Under the pieces are notes generated by a model, which ran no database searches, was not told where the DNA came from, and was given only the letters and a program-made list of their open reading frames with translations. A DNA stretch of 41,875 nt from Acetobacteraceae bacterium. GTDB taxonomy: Bacteria > Pseudomonadota > Alphaproteobacteria > Acetobacterales > Acetobacteraceae. Within the stretch, counting starts at the first letter, position 1. The number at the start of each line of letters is the position of its first letter. The stretch lies in NCBI GenBank assembly GCA_947371015.1, contig CANBNK010000033.1:1-41875 (forward strand), read 5' to 3'. Of the stretch, positions 34,956 through 41,875 are shown one piece after another. A program made the position numbers and the translations under genes.

Positions 34956-36563
34956 TCACATCCGGAACAGCGGCGCGGTGGTCGTCGGCACCGGCGCGTT
35001 CAACGCCGCCGAGAGCGACAGGCCCAGCACCATGCGGGTATCCGCGGGGTCGATGATGCCGTCATCCCACAGCCGCGCGCTGGCGTAGTAGGGGTGGCCC
35101 TGGGCTTCGTACTGCGCCTCGATCGGCGCCTTGAACTTTTGCTCATCTTCGGCGGGCCACACCCCGCCCTTGGCCTCGATGCCGTCGCGCCTGATGGTGG
35201 AGAGCACGGCGGCGGCCTGGATGCCGCCCATGACGCTGATGCGCGCATTCGGCCACATGAACAGGAAGCGCGGCGAATAGGCTCGGCCGCACATGCCGTA
35301 ATTGCCGGCGCCGAAGCTGCCGCCGATGATGACGGTGAACTTCGGCACGACAGCCGTCGCCACCGCCGTCACCAGCTTGGCGCCATCCTTGGCGATACCG
35401 CCGCTCTCATACTTCCGCCCGACCATGAAGCCGGTGATGTTCTGCAGAAACACCAAGGGAATGCCGCGCTGGTTGCACAGCTCGATGAAGTGCGCCCCCT
35501 TCTGCGCGCTCTCGGAAAACAGCACGCCGTTATTGGCCAATATGCCGACGGGGTAGCCGAAGATGCGGGCGAAGCCGCAGACCAGCGTTGGCCCGTACAG
35601 CCGCTTGAACTCGTCGAACTCGCTCCCATCCACCACGCGGGCGATCACCTCGCGCACGTCATAGGGCTCACGGATATCAGCGGGCACTACGCCGTGCAGT
35701 TCCGCCGCGTCGTAAAGCGGCGGGCGTGGCGGCTGCATGTCCAGCCCCACCTGCTTCACCCGGTTCAGGTTGCCGATGATCCGCCGCGCCAGGCCCAGCG
35801 CCTGCGCGTCGTTCTCCGCCATGTGGTCCGTCACGCCGCTGATGCGGGAATGCACCTCGGCGCCGCCCAGATCCTCGGCGGAAACCACCTCGCCGGTCGC
35901 GGCCTTCACCAGCGGCGGCCCGGCCAGGAAGATGGTGCCCTGGTTGCGGACGATGATCGCCTCGTCGCTCATGGCCGGCACATAGGCGCCGCCGGCGGTG
36001 CAGCTGCCCATCACCACCGCCACCTGCGGAATGCCGGCGGCGGACATGTTGGCCTGGTTGTAGAAGATGCGGCCGAAATGGTCGCGGTCCGGGAAGACCT
36101 CGTCCTGGTTCGGCAGGTTGGCGCCGCCGCTGTCCACCAGGTAGATGCAGGGCAGGTTGTTCTGCTGGGCAATCTCCTGCGCGCGCAGGTGCTTCTTAAC
36201 CGTCATCGGGAAGTAGGTGCCGCCCTTCACCGTGGCGTCGTTCGCCACCACCACGCATTCCCGCCCGGCGACGCGGCCGATGCCGGTGATGAGGCCGGCG
36301 GCCGGGATGTTTTCCCCGTACATGCCATGCGCCGCCAACTGGGAGAATTCCAGGAAGGGCGAGGCCGGGTCGATCAGCGTGCGGATGCGGTCGCGCGGCA
36401 GCAGCTTGCCGCGACCGGTGTGGCGGTTGCGCGCCACCTCGCCGCCGCCCTGACGCACCGCCTCGACCTCGGCGCGCAGTTCCGCCACCAGCGTCTTCAT
36501 GCGCGCGGCGTTGGCGCTGAAACCCGGGCTGCGCGGGTCCAGCGCGGAGGTGAGTGTGGCCAT
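34956..36563 (-). CDS. mccB: 3-methylcrotonyl-CoA carboxylase, carboxyltransferase beta subunit
   Basis: A 535-residue carboxyltransferase, the family's standard length. Seen: N-terminal [20 protein letters not shown], the CT signature [20 protein letters not shown] (MCC-type, unlike propionyl-CoA carboxylase), the [17 protein letters not shown] oxyanion region, [20 protein letters not shown], and the C-terminal [30 protein letters not shown] split across neighbouring helices. It transfers the carboxyl group from biotin to 3-methylcrotonyl-CoA. A frame open 118 codons upstream is rejected, since the ATG at 36561-36563 gives the normal N-terminus [10 protein letters not shown]. No isovaleryl-CoA dehydrogenase or other leucine genes adjoin. 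Confidence 0.94.
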   Translation of the reverse strand: MATLTSALDPRSPGFSANAARMKTLVAELRAEVEAVRQGGGEVARNRHTGRGKLLPRDRIRTLIDPASPFLEFSQLAAHGMYGENIPAAGLITGIGRVAGRECVVVANDATVKGGTYFPMTVKKHLRAQEIAQQNNLPCIYLVDSGGANLPNQDEVFPDRDHFGRIFYNQANMSAAGIPQVAVVMGSCTAGGAYVPAMSDEAIIVRNQGTIFLAGPPLVKAATGEVVSAEDLGGAEVHSRISGVTDHMAENDAQALGLARRIIGNLNRVKQVGLDMQPPRPPLYDAAELHGVVPADIREPYDVREVIARVVDGSEFDEFKRLYGPTLVCGFARIFGYPVGILANNGVLFSESAQKGAHFIELCNQRGIPLVFLQNITGFMVGRKYESGGIAKDGAKLVTAVATAVVPKFTVIIGGSFGAGNYGMCGRAYSPRFLFMWPNARISVMGGIQAAAVLSTIRRDGIEAKGGVWPAEDEQKFKAPIEAQYEAQGHPYYASARLWDDGIIDPADTRMVLGLSLSAALNAPVPTTTAPLFRM

Positions 36564-36693
36564 GCCCTGCGGTTCCGTTTCCTGCCCTGCCTGCATACCA
36601 GCACGCCCAGCCTTGCGCGAGCCAGCCTTGCCGCGCAGCATGCCTGCAACAAAGCCGCCAATGAAACCGCCAATGAAGCCAGAGGAAACCGCC

Positions 36694-37986
36694 ATGCTCG
36701 CCCGTCGCGCCGCCTTTTCGCTGGCCGGTGTCGCCGCCTTCGCCGGCGCCGCCCAGGCCGCGCCCACTGCTGCCCCGCCGGCCCTGCCCCGCGCCGCCAG
36801 CCCCGCCGCAGCAGGGCTTTCCGCCGACCGGCTTGGCCGCATCCCCGCCTGGTTCAACAAGGAAGTGGCCGAGGGGCGCATCCCCGGCGCCGTCGTCGCC
36901 ATCGGCCGCGGCGGCAAGCTGGCCTACCTGGAAAGCTTCGGCTACCGGGACCGCGACCAGCGCGCGCCGATGCCGCGCGACGCGGTGTTCCGCATCGCCT
37001 CCATGACCAAGCCCATCGCCTCGCTTTCGCTGATGCTGCTGGTGGAGGAAGGCAAGGCGGCACTCTCCCACTCCGTGGCGCGCTACCTGCCGGAATTCGC
37101 CACCGGGCGCGTCGGCGTGGACCGCGTGGCGCCGGCCCGGGCCATGACGCTGCACGACCTGCTGCGGCATACCTCCGGCCTGACCTATGGCTCACTGCCC
37201 ATCCAGGGCGCGCCGCCGCCGGACCCGGTGCAGATGCTGTACAGCGACGCCAAGGTGGCGGACCCCGAGCAGACCGCCGCACAGTTCACCACCAGGCTGG
37301 CCGCGCAGCCGCTGATGTTCCAGCCCGGCACGCATTGGGAATACAGCCATGCCACCGACGTGGTCGGGCGCCTGGTGGAGGTGATTTCGGGCCAGGACCT
37401 CAACGCCTTCATCCAGGCGCGCATCTGCCGGCCGCTCGGGCTGGTGGATACCAGCTTCTGGGCGCCGGCCGCCAGCGCCGGGCGCTGCGCCTTGCCGCAG
37501 GTGGACCCGGTGACCGGCCGCAAGCAGGCCGTACCGAACCCGCTGAGCGAGCCCAAGTGGTTCAGCGGCGGCGGCGGCATGGTCTCCACCGCGGCCGACT
37601 ATGCGCGCTTCTGCCAAATGCTGCTGAATGGCGGGCAATATGGCGGCGTCCGCATCGCCAGCCGCAAGACGGTGCAGTTGATGACGCAGGACCACCTGCC
37701 GCCGGGCGTGCGCTATGCGCCGGGGCTGTTCGGCCGCTTCGGCGGGCTGGCGCCCTCGGCGGAATTCGGCACCGGCTTCGGCCTCGGCTTCGCGGTGCGG
37801 ACCAGCGTCGGCCGCAGCGAAGTGCCGGGCAGCGTCGGCGACTACAGCTGGGGCGGCGCCTATGGCACCTACTTCTGGGTGGACCCGGTGGAAGACCTCT
37901 ACGCCATCCTGATGGTGCAGGGCCCCAGCGACCGGCTGCACTACCGCTACGCGCTGCGCAACCTGGTCTATGGCGCCCTCGGCTGA
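36694..37986 (+). CDS. secreted beta-lactamase-family serine hydrolase
   Basis: A 430-residue exported protein (signal [23 protein letters not shown]) of the class C beta-lactamase/family VIII esterase fold. The nucleophile motif S-x-x-K is SMTK at 103-106. The second motif Y-S-H (about 217-219) stands where penicillin-binding proteins have Y-x-N. The C-terminal [13 protein letters not shown] replaces the K-T-G box, as in esterase-like members. It likely hydrolyses an ester or amide in the periplasm rather than conferring drug resistance. ATG follows GAGGAAA. It is divergent from mccB and converges with a TTT binding protein, with a 2-bp gap. Confidence 0.9.
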   Translation: MLARRAAFSLAGVAAFAGAAQAAPTAAPPALPRAASPAAAGLSADRLGRIPAWFNKEVAEGRIPGAVVAIGRGGKLAYLESFGYRDRDQRAPMPRDAVFRIASMTKPIASLSLMLLVEEGKAALSHSVARYLPEFATGRVGVDRVAPARAMTLHDLLRHTSGLTYGSLPIQGAPPPDPVQMLYSDAKVADPEQTAAQFTTRLAAQPLMFQPGTHWEYSHATDVVGRLVEVISGQDLNAFIQARICRPLGLVDTSFWAPAASAGRCALPQVDPVTGRKQAVPNPLSEPKWFSGGGGMVSTAADYARFCQMLLNGGQYGGVRIASRKTVQLMTQDHLPPGVRYAPGLFGRFGGLAPSAEFGTGFGLGFAVRTSVGRSEVPGSVGDYSWGGAYGTYFWVDPVEDLYAILMVQGPSDRLHYRYALRNLVYGALG

Positions 37987-37988
37987 GG

Positions 37989-38954
37989 CTACTCGGCCTT
38001 GATGTTGCCGGCCTGCACCACGCGCTTCCAGCGGGCGATTTCCGCCTGTTGGAAGCTGGCGAATTCGGCGGGCGTGCTGGCGACCACGTCGAAGCCGATC
38101 TCGTCCATCCGCGCCTTCACCTCCGGCGCCAGTAACGCCGCGCGGAAGGCGGCGTGGACCTTGCTGGCCAGCACCGGCGCCATGCCAGGCGGGCCGCCCA
38201 GCGCCTGCCAGGAATAGACCACGAAGTCGGCCAGCCCGCCCTGCGCCGCGGTCGGCACATCCGGCAGCAGCGCATGCCGCGCCTCGCTGGTGATCAGGAT
38301 GCCCTTGACCCGGCCATCCCGGATTTGCGGGTAGATGCTGCCGAGGTTCTGGAAGCTGAACGACACATCGCCCGAGAGCAGTGCCGTGGTGGCCGGCGCG
38401 CCACCGCTAAACGGCGCATGCACGGCATCGGTGCCCGTTGCCTGCTTGAACATCTCGGCGGTCAGGTGGTCAGAAGACCCGATGCCGCTGCTGGAATAGC
38501 TGGCGGTGCGGCTGTTGGCCTTCAGCCAGGCGATGAAACCGGGCAGGTCCTGCACCGGCACCTTGGCCGGGTTCACCACCAGCACGTTCGGCGTGCGCAC
38601 GGTCTGGGAAAGACGCGTCAACTGCGTCACCGGGTCGTAGCCCAGGTTCGGCCGCAGGGCGACGTTGATGGCCCAGGTGGAGATCGGCGCATGCATCAGC
38701 GTGTGGCCATCCGGCGCCGAGCGGATCACCTGTCGTGCGCCGACTTCCCCCGTCGCGCCGGGCCGGTTTTCCACCACCACCGGCTGGCCGAGCGTGGTGG
38801 TCAGCCGCTGCGCCGCCGCGCGGGCCACGATGTCGGACGACGAGCCGGGCGCGAAGGGCACGATGATGGTGGTGCTGCGCGCCGGCCATTCCTCCTGCGC
38901 GCGGGCAGTTGCGGGCAGCAGGGCGGCGGCGGCGAGGAGCGAGCGACGGTTCAC
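37989..38954 (-). CDS. TTT-family (Bug/TctC) substrate-binding protein
   Basis: A 321-residue periplasmic binding protein. The signal MNRRSLLAAAALLPATARA ends AQE; then WPARSTTIIVPFAPGSSSDI, VENRPGATGEVGARQV, APDGHTLMHAPIS, and C-terminal LPDVPTAAQGGLADFVVYSW. Its start is GTG at 38952-38954, which overlaps the stop of the RraA-like gene by four bases (GTGA), so the two are translated together and the ligand may be the acid that the RraA-like enzyme handles. No TctA/TctB genes are present. Confidence 0.9.
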   Translation of the reverse strand: MNRRSLLAAAALLPATARAQEEWPARSTTIIVPFAPGSSSDIVARAAAQRLTTTLGQPVVVENRPGATGEVGARQVIRSAPDGHTLMHAPISTWAINVALRPNLGYDPVTQLTRLSQTVRTPNVLVVNPAKVPVQDLPGFIAWLKANSRTASYSSSGIGSSDHLTAEMFKQATGTDAVHAPFSGGAPATTALLSGDVSFSFQNLGSIYPQIRDGRVKGILITSEARHALLPDVPTAAQGGLADFVVYSWQALGGPPGMAPVLASKVHAAFRAALLAPEVKARMDEIGFDVVASTPAEFASFQQAEIARWKRVVQAGNIKAE

Positions 38955-39667
38955 CGGTTATTCTCCTTGCGCCAGGCGGCGAACAGGACAAGCGAGTTGG
39001 GGTCCGTCGCCGGATACAGCCCGCGGATGCTGTGGCCGGCGCGGACGCGCGAGGTCACGAAATCCTCATAGGCGGTCATCTCCACCGCTTCGTTGGCGAT
39101 CTCGTCGGCCAGGTGGGCGGGGATGCAGATCACCCCGTCGCCGTCGCCCAGCATCACGTCGCCGGGCCATACCGCCGCGTCGCCACAGGCAATCGGGCCG
39201 TTCGCCTCCACCGCCTGGTGCAGCGTCAGGTTGGTCGGCGCACTCGGCCGCTGGTGGTAGCTGGGGAAGTCGAGCCCGGCGATCTCGTCGGCATCGCGGA
39301 AGCCACCATCCGTCACCACGCCGGCCACGCCGCGCATCATCAGCCGGGTCACCAAAATGCCGCCAGCGCTGGCGGCGCGCGCATCCTTGCGACTGTCGAT
39401 GACGAAGACCGCACCTTCAGGGCATTCCTCCACCGCGCGGCGCTGCGGGTGGCTGGGGTCCTTGAACACTTCCAGACTGTTCAAATCCTCCCGCGCCGGG
39501 ATGTAACGCAGCGTATAGGCCTCGCCGACCATCACGGGGTGCCGGGGGTTCAGCGGCTGCACGCCCTGCAGCATCTGGTTGCGGAAGCCGCGCTTGTACA
39601 GCGCGGTGGCGACCGTCGCGGTGCTGACGGTCTTCAGCTTCGCCCGGGTTTCGGCGGCAAGCGGCAT
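38951..39667 (-). CDS. RraA-like protein (HMG/CHA aldolase fold)
   Basis: A 238-residue protein of the RraA/MenG-like family. Members include the RNase E inhibitor RraA and the class II pyruvate aldolases for 4-hydroxy-4-methyl-2-oxoglutarate. Seen: VSTATVATALYKRGFRNQML, GVVTDGGFRDADEI with the Arg-Asp pair that binds pyruvate and Mg2+ in aldolases, and the C-terminal WPGDVMLGDGDGVICIPAHL. Because the Arg-Asp pair is kept and the gene is coupled to an organic-acid binding protein, a lyase or decarboxylase role in acid catabolism is more likely than RNase regulation. ATG 39665-39667 follows GAGGAAA; the long open frame upstream is not coding. Confidence 0.85.
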   Translation of the reverse strand: MPLAAETRAKLKTVSTATVATALYKRGFRNQMLQGVQPLNPRHPVMVGEAYTLRYIPAREDLNSLEVFKDPSHPQRRAVEECPEGAVFVIDSRKDARAASAGGILVTRLMMRGVAGVVTDGGFRDADEIAGLDFPSYHQRPSAPTNLTLHQAVEANGPIACGDAAVWPGDVMLGDGDGVICIPAHLADEIANEAVEMTAYEDFVTSRVRAGHSIRGLYPATDPNSLVLFAAWRKENNR

Positions 39668-39757
39668 CGGCGTTTCCTCGTAATTGCCGTGTTTTTCCAG
39701 CTTCCCGCGACGCGAGTCCAGCGTGGTATGCTGCCGAGTCGCAAGGAGACCCCGCGC

Positions 39758-40399
39758 ATGACCGAGAGCGCCGCGCCTTTGCCAAGCCTGAAGGGCAAGA
39801 GCCCGTGGGAGTTGCACCCCGCCCTGACCGCGGAGCGATTGCAGACCTGCGCCCGGCTGCTGGCCAATGCCCGCCGGGACGCCATCGCCATGGCTTCCGA
39901 GGAGATGGGCGACGATGCCTGGAGCATCGGCTGCCGCGCCTATGCCTTCAGCCGACACCGCCTGCGCCGCACCGCGGAAGCCGGCCACTACCCCTGGCTG
40001 AAGGTGCTGGACGAGAGCCACCTCTTCGTCTTCCTGATCGACCAGGTGCCGGTGCGCTTCTGGCGTGGTGCGGCGGATGACCCGACCGACCGCATCCTGA
40101 AGCGCCAGCAGGTGGAGGCGCAGCAGCTTTCCCTGGCGCTGGGTGAGGCCGACGATGACGGCCTGCTGTTCCGCTTCGCGGTGGAAACCGGCGACCGAGG
40201 CCAGGTGGAGCGCGTGGTCTTCCTGGCGCTGCGCGACGAGGAACGGGTCGAGTGCTTCTGGCCGGTCCCGCTGGAGCTCAGCGCCATGCCCGCGGCCAAT
40301 GGCGCGCCGACCCAACTGCGCCTGATGGGCGAGGATGTGCCGGTGCCCAAGCGCAACAACGCCGGCCTGCCCGCGCCCAGACTCAGGCGCGCCCGGTAG
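39758..40399 (+). CDS. hypothetical protein, divergent from the RraA-like gene
   Basis: A 213-residue cytosolic protein that I do not recognise. It starts MTESAAPLPSLKGKSPWELH after a good AAGGAGA site. The N-terminal half is helical and charged (ARLLANARRDAIAMASEEMG). The middle is hydrophobic and strand-like (LKVLDESHLFVFLIDQVPVRFW), and the end has VPVPKRNN and an Arg-rich tail. No signal, membrane span or catalytic motif stands out. Codon pattern (G/C at third positions) and the clean start support a real gene. It shares a 90-bp divergent promoter region with the RraA-like gene and precedes the dioxygenase by 85 bp. Confidence 0.75.
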   Translation: MTESAAPLPSLKGKSPWELHPALTAERLQTCARLLANARRDAIAMASEEMGDDAWSIGCRAYAFSRHRLRRTAEAGHYPWLKVLDESHLFVFLIDQVPVRFWRGAADDPTDRILKRQQVEAQQLSLALGEADDDGLLFRFAVETGDRGQVERVVFLALRDEERVECFWPVPLELSAMPAANGAPTQLRLMGEDVPVPKRNNAGLPAPRLRRAR

Positions 40400-40484
40400 G
40401 CACCCCGTCTCCGCCGCGCCCGCTAGCGCCCGGCGCCGAAGCCGCGCTAGCCTGCCCGCCGCAACCCTGGCGGGAGGCTTCCTG

Positions 40485-41483
40485 ATGGTCGAGATCCTGC
40501 GGCATCGCATCACCGATGCCAGCGCCTGGCACGGCCCCGCCCTGGCCGGGCGCGAGGATTGGGTCATGCGCCCCACCCCCGCCATGGTCACCGAGATGCG
40601 CGACGCCACGCTCCGCGTCGCCGGCCGTGGCCTGGGCTTCACCCGCACCGACTTTCCGCTGCCGCTGACCGCCCCCTGGCTGGCCGAAGCGCTGGAGCAC
40701 GTCACCGAAGGCCGCGGCTTCGTGCTGCTGCGCGGCCTGCCCACCCCGGGCCTGAGCGATGCCGAGACCCGCGCGCTGTACTGGGGCCTGGGGCTGCATT
40801 GGGGCCGCGCGGTAAAGCAGAACCTGAAGGGCGACCTGCTGGCCGAGATCACCGACCGGGGCCTCGACGTCAACGCGCTGAATGTGAAGCCCAGCCAGAC
40901 CAACGCCGAGCAGCGCCCGCACACCGACCCGGGCGACGTGGTGGCGCTGCTCTGCATCAACCCGGCGCAGCAAGGCGGGCTGTCGCGCATCGCCAGCCTG
41001 GTCGCCATCCACAACGCCATGCTGGAACGCTACCCCGAAGACCTGTCGGTGCTGTATCGCGGCTTCCACCATGACCTTCGCGGCGATGCCTCCGAGGCCG
41101 CGCCCTTCGGCTGCTCGCCGGTGCCGGTGCCGGTCTATCGCTGGCACCAGGGCAAGCTGAGCTGCGTGTTCAACGCCAGCACCATCAAGGACGCGCAGCG
41201 CCGCATGGGCACGACGGTACCGCCGTACGAAATGCGCGCGATCGACCGCATGGTGGAACTGGCGCACAGCGAGGAATTCCGCCTGGACATGGATTTCCAA
41301 CCCGGCGACCTCCAACTGCTGAACAACTGGACGGTGATGCACTGGCGCACCGGCTTCACCGACAACCCCGCGCTGAAGCGGTTGCTGTTGCGGCTTTGGC
41401 TGCTGGTTGACGACATCCGCCCGATCCACCCGAGCATGCGCGACGGCTATATCACCGGCGCCCAGACTGGACGAACCACATGA
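40485..41483 (+). CDS. TauD/TfdA-family Fe(II)/2-oxoglutarate dioxygenase
   Basis: A 332-residue cytosolic enzyme of the TauD/TfdA (and gamma-butyrobetaine hydroxylase-like) superfamily, which hydroxylate substrates with O2 and 2-oxoglutarate. The iron-binding residues are visible: H-x-D in RPHTDPGD (His 146, Asp 148) and the distal His in NNWTVMHWRTGF (about 286), followed by an Arg in LKRLLLRLWL that should bind 2-oxoglutarate. The early GRGFVLLRGLP segment is typical. ATG follows GGGAGGC. Its stop overlaps the start of the next TTT binding protein by four bases, so uptake and oxidation of one compound may be linked. The substrate is unknown. Confidence 0.9.
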   Translation: MVEILRHRITDASAWHGPALAGREDWVMRPTPAMVTEMRDATLRVAGRGLGFTRTDFPLPLTAPWLAEALEHVTEGRGFVLLRGLPTPGLSDAETRALYWGLGLHWGRAVKQNLKGDLLAEITDRGLDVNALNVKPSQTNAEQRPHTDPGDVVALLCINPAQQGGLSRIASLVAIHNAMLERYPEDLSVLYRGFHHDLRGDASEAAPFGCSPVPVPVYRWHQGKLSCVFNASTIKDAQRRMGTTVPPYEMRAIDRMVELAHSEEFRLDMDFQPGDLQLLNNWTVMHWRTGFTDNPALKRLLLRLWLLVDDIRPIHPSMRDGYITGAQTGRTT

Positions 41484-41875
41484 ACCGCCGTGCCCTGATC
41501 GCCTCCATGGCCGCCCTGCCCTTCACGGCGCAGGCGCAGAGCTATCCGGACCGCCCGGTGAAGATCATCGTCGCCTTCGCCCCTGGCGGCGGCACCGACA
41601 TCATCACCCGCATCCTGGCGCCGGAGCTCACCGCCGCGCTGGGCCAGAATGTCATCATCGAGAACCGCGCCGGCGCCGCCAGCACGGTCGGCACGGATGC
41701 CGTGGCGAAGTCGCCGCCGGATGGCTACACGCTGGTGGCCAGCGACAGCACCTTCCTGATCAATCCCGGCCTGTTCGGCAGCCGCCTGCCCTACGACACG
41801 CTGCGCGACTTCACCGGCGTGACCATGATGGCCAGCGCCCCCGTGGTGCTGCTGGCGCATCCCAGCGTGCCGTTC
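41480..41875 (+). CDS. TTT-family (Bug/TctC) substrate-binding protein (3' end beyond window)
   Basis: The first 132 codons of another Bug-type binding protein: signal MNRRALIASMAALPFTAQA, then YPDRPVKIIVAFAPGGGTDI, IENRAGAASTVGTDAV and PPDGYTLVASDSTFLI. The frame is open to the window end. Its ATG overlaps the dioxygenase TGA (ATGA at 41480-41483), so the two are translationally coupled. The C-terminal lobe, and any permease genes after it, cannot be seen here. Confidence 0.9.
   Translation, partial: MNRRALIASMAALPFTAQAQSYPDRPVKIIVAFAPGGGTDIITRILAPELTAALGQNVIIENRAGAASTVGTDAVAKSPPDGYTLVASDSTFLINPGLFGSRLPYDTLRDFTGVTMMASAPVVLLAHPSVPF

Noticed and set aside
36640-36685. Short tandem CCGCCAATGAA units before the serine hydrolase
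   Set aside because: Only two imperfect 11-base copies, too little to call a functional repeat.
36564-36917. N-terminal extension of mccB by 118 codons
   Set aside because: It would overlap the divergent serine hydrolase signal region and is low-complexity; the ATG at 36561-36563 yields the normal family N-terminus and length.
35094-38135. Open frame of 1013 codons on the plus strand
   Set aside because: Its first part is antisense to mccB and its last part runs through the serine hydrolase and binding-protein genes in the wrong frame; composition is the Arg/Gly/His-rich pattern of high-GC shadow frames.

Overview
The window is high-GC DNA (roughly 70% G+C by eye) from an alphaproteobacterium, most likely a Roseomonas-like member of the Acetobacteraceae. 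The reasons are the many solitary tripartite-tricarboxylate-transporter (TTT/Bug) substrate-binding proteins, a complete Tad (Flp) pilus locus, RMD1, DUF1289 and DUF1194 proteins, a NepR-like remnant and dense four-base gene overlaps. No rRNA, tRNA, CRISPR array, phage or transposase gene was seen.

Layout. 1-5.8 kb: a 5'-truncated PhoD-like phosphatase, an Ldh2-type dehydrogenase, a small Arg/Glu-rich secreted protein, then crcB, rarA and a branched-chain-amino-acid-type binding protein on the minus strand. 5.8-8.3 kb: three consecutive TTT binding-protein genes on the plus strand. The first is a pseudogene (5' truncated, plus a 5-bp GTGCC tandem duplication that shifts the frame). 8.3-17.4 kb: a TPR-methyltransferase, a NepR-like small gene interrupted by an in-frame TAA, fhs, a DUF1289 protein, an OmpW-like porin with a clear intrinsic terminator, a PhnW-like aminotransferase, a DUF1194 vWA protein, a YqhA membrane protein, another TTT binding protein, a CBS-domain protein and a RidA-fold protein. 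17.4-21.5 kb: a Baeyer-Villiger monooxygenase, an RMD1-family membrane protein and a D-lactate-dehydrogenase-type enzyme.

21.7-32.9 kb is the Tad pilus locus. Reading leftward from an AT-rich control region near 30.5 kb are flp, cpaA, cpaB, cpaC, a very short cpaD-like lipoprotein, cpaE, cpaF/tadA, tadB, tadC and tadD. A strong hairpin sits between flp and cpaA. A tadE-like gene reads rightward from the same control region, and a tadE/F-like and a tadG-like gene converge on it. Flp would be processed by CpaA, polymerised by CpaF with TadB/TadC, and exported through the CpaC secretin with CpaB, CpaD and TadD.

32.9-41.9 kb: 3-methylcrotonyl-CoA carboxylase (mccA, mccB), a secreted serine hydrolase, a TTT binding protein overlapping an RraA-like gene, an unrecognised protein, and a TauD-like dioxygenase overlapping a further TTT binding protein that runs off the end.

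The most unusual non-coding feature is a roughly 105-bp double-hairpin element. Two near-identical copies lie 14 kb apart in opposite orientation, and two diverged copies share the architecture. I did not find a clearly new multi-gene system. The best leads are this repeat family, the interrupted NepR-like gene, the flp-cpaA hairpin and paired palindromes of the pilus locus, and enzymes with altered key residues.
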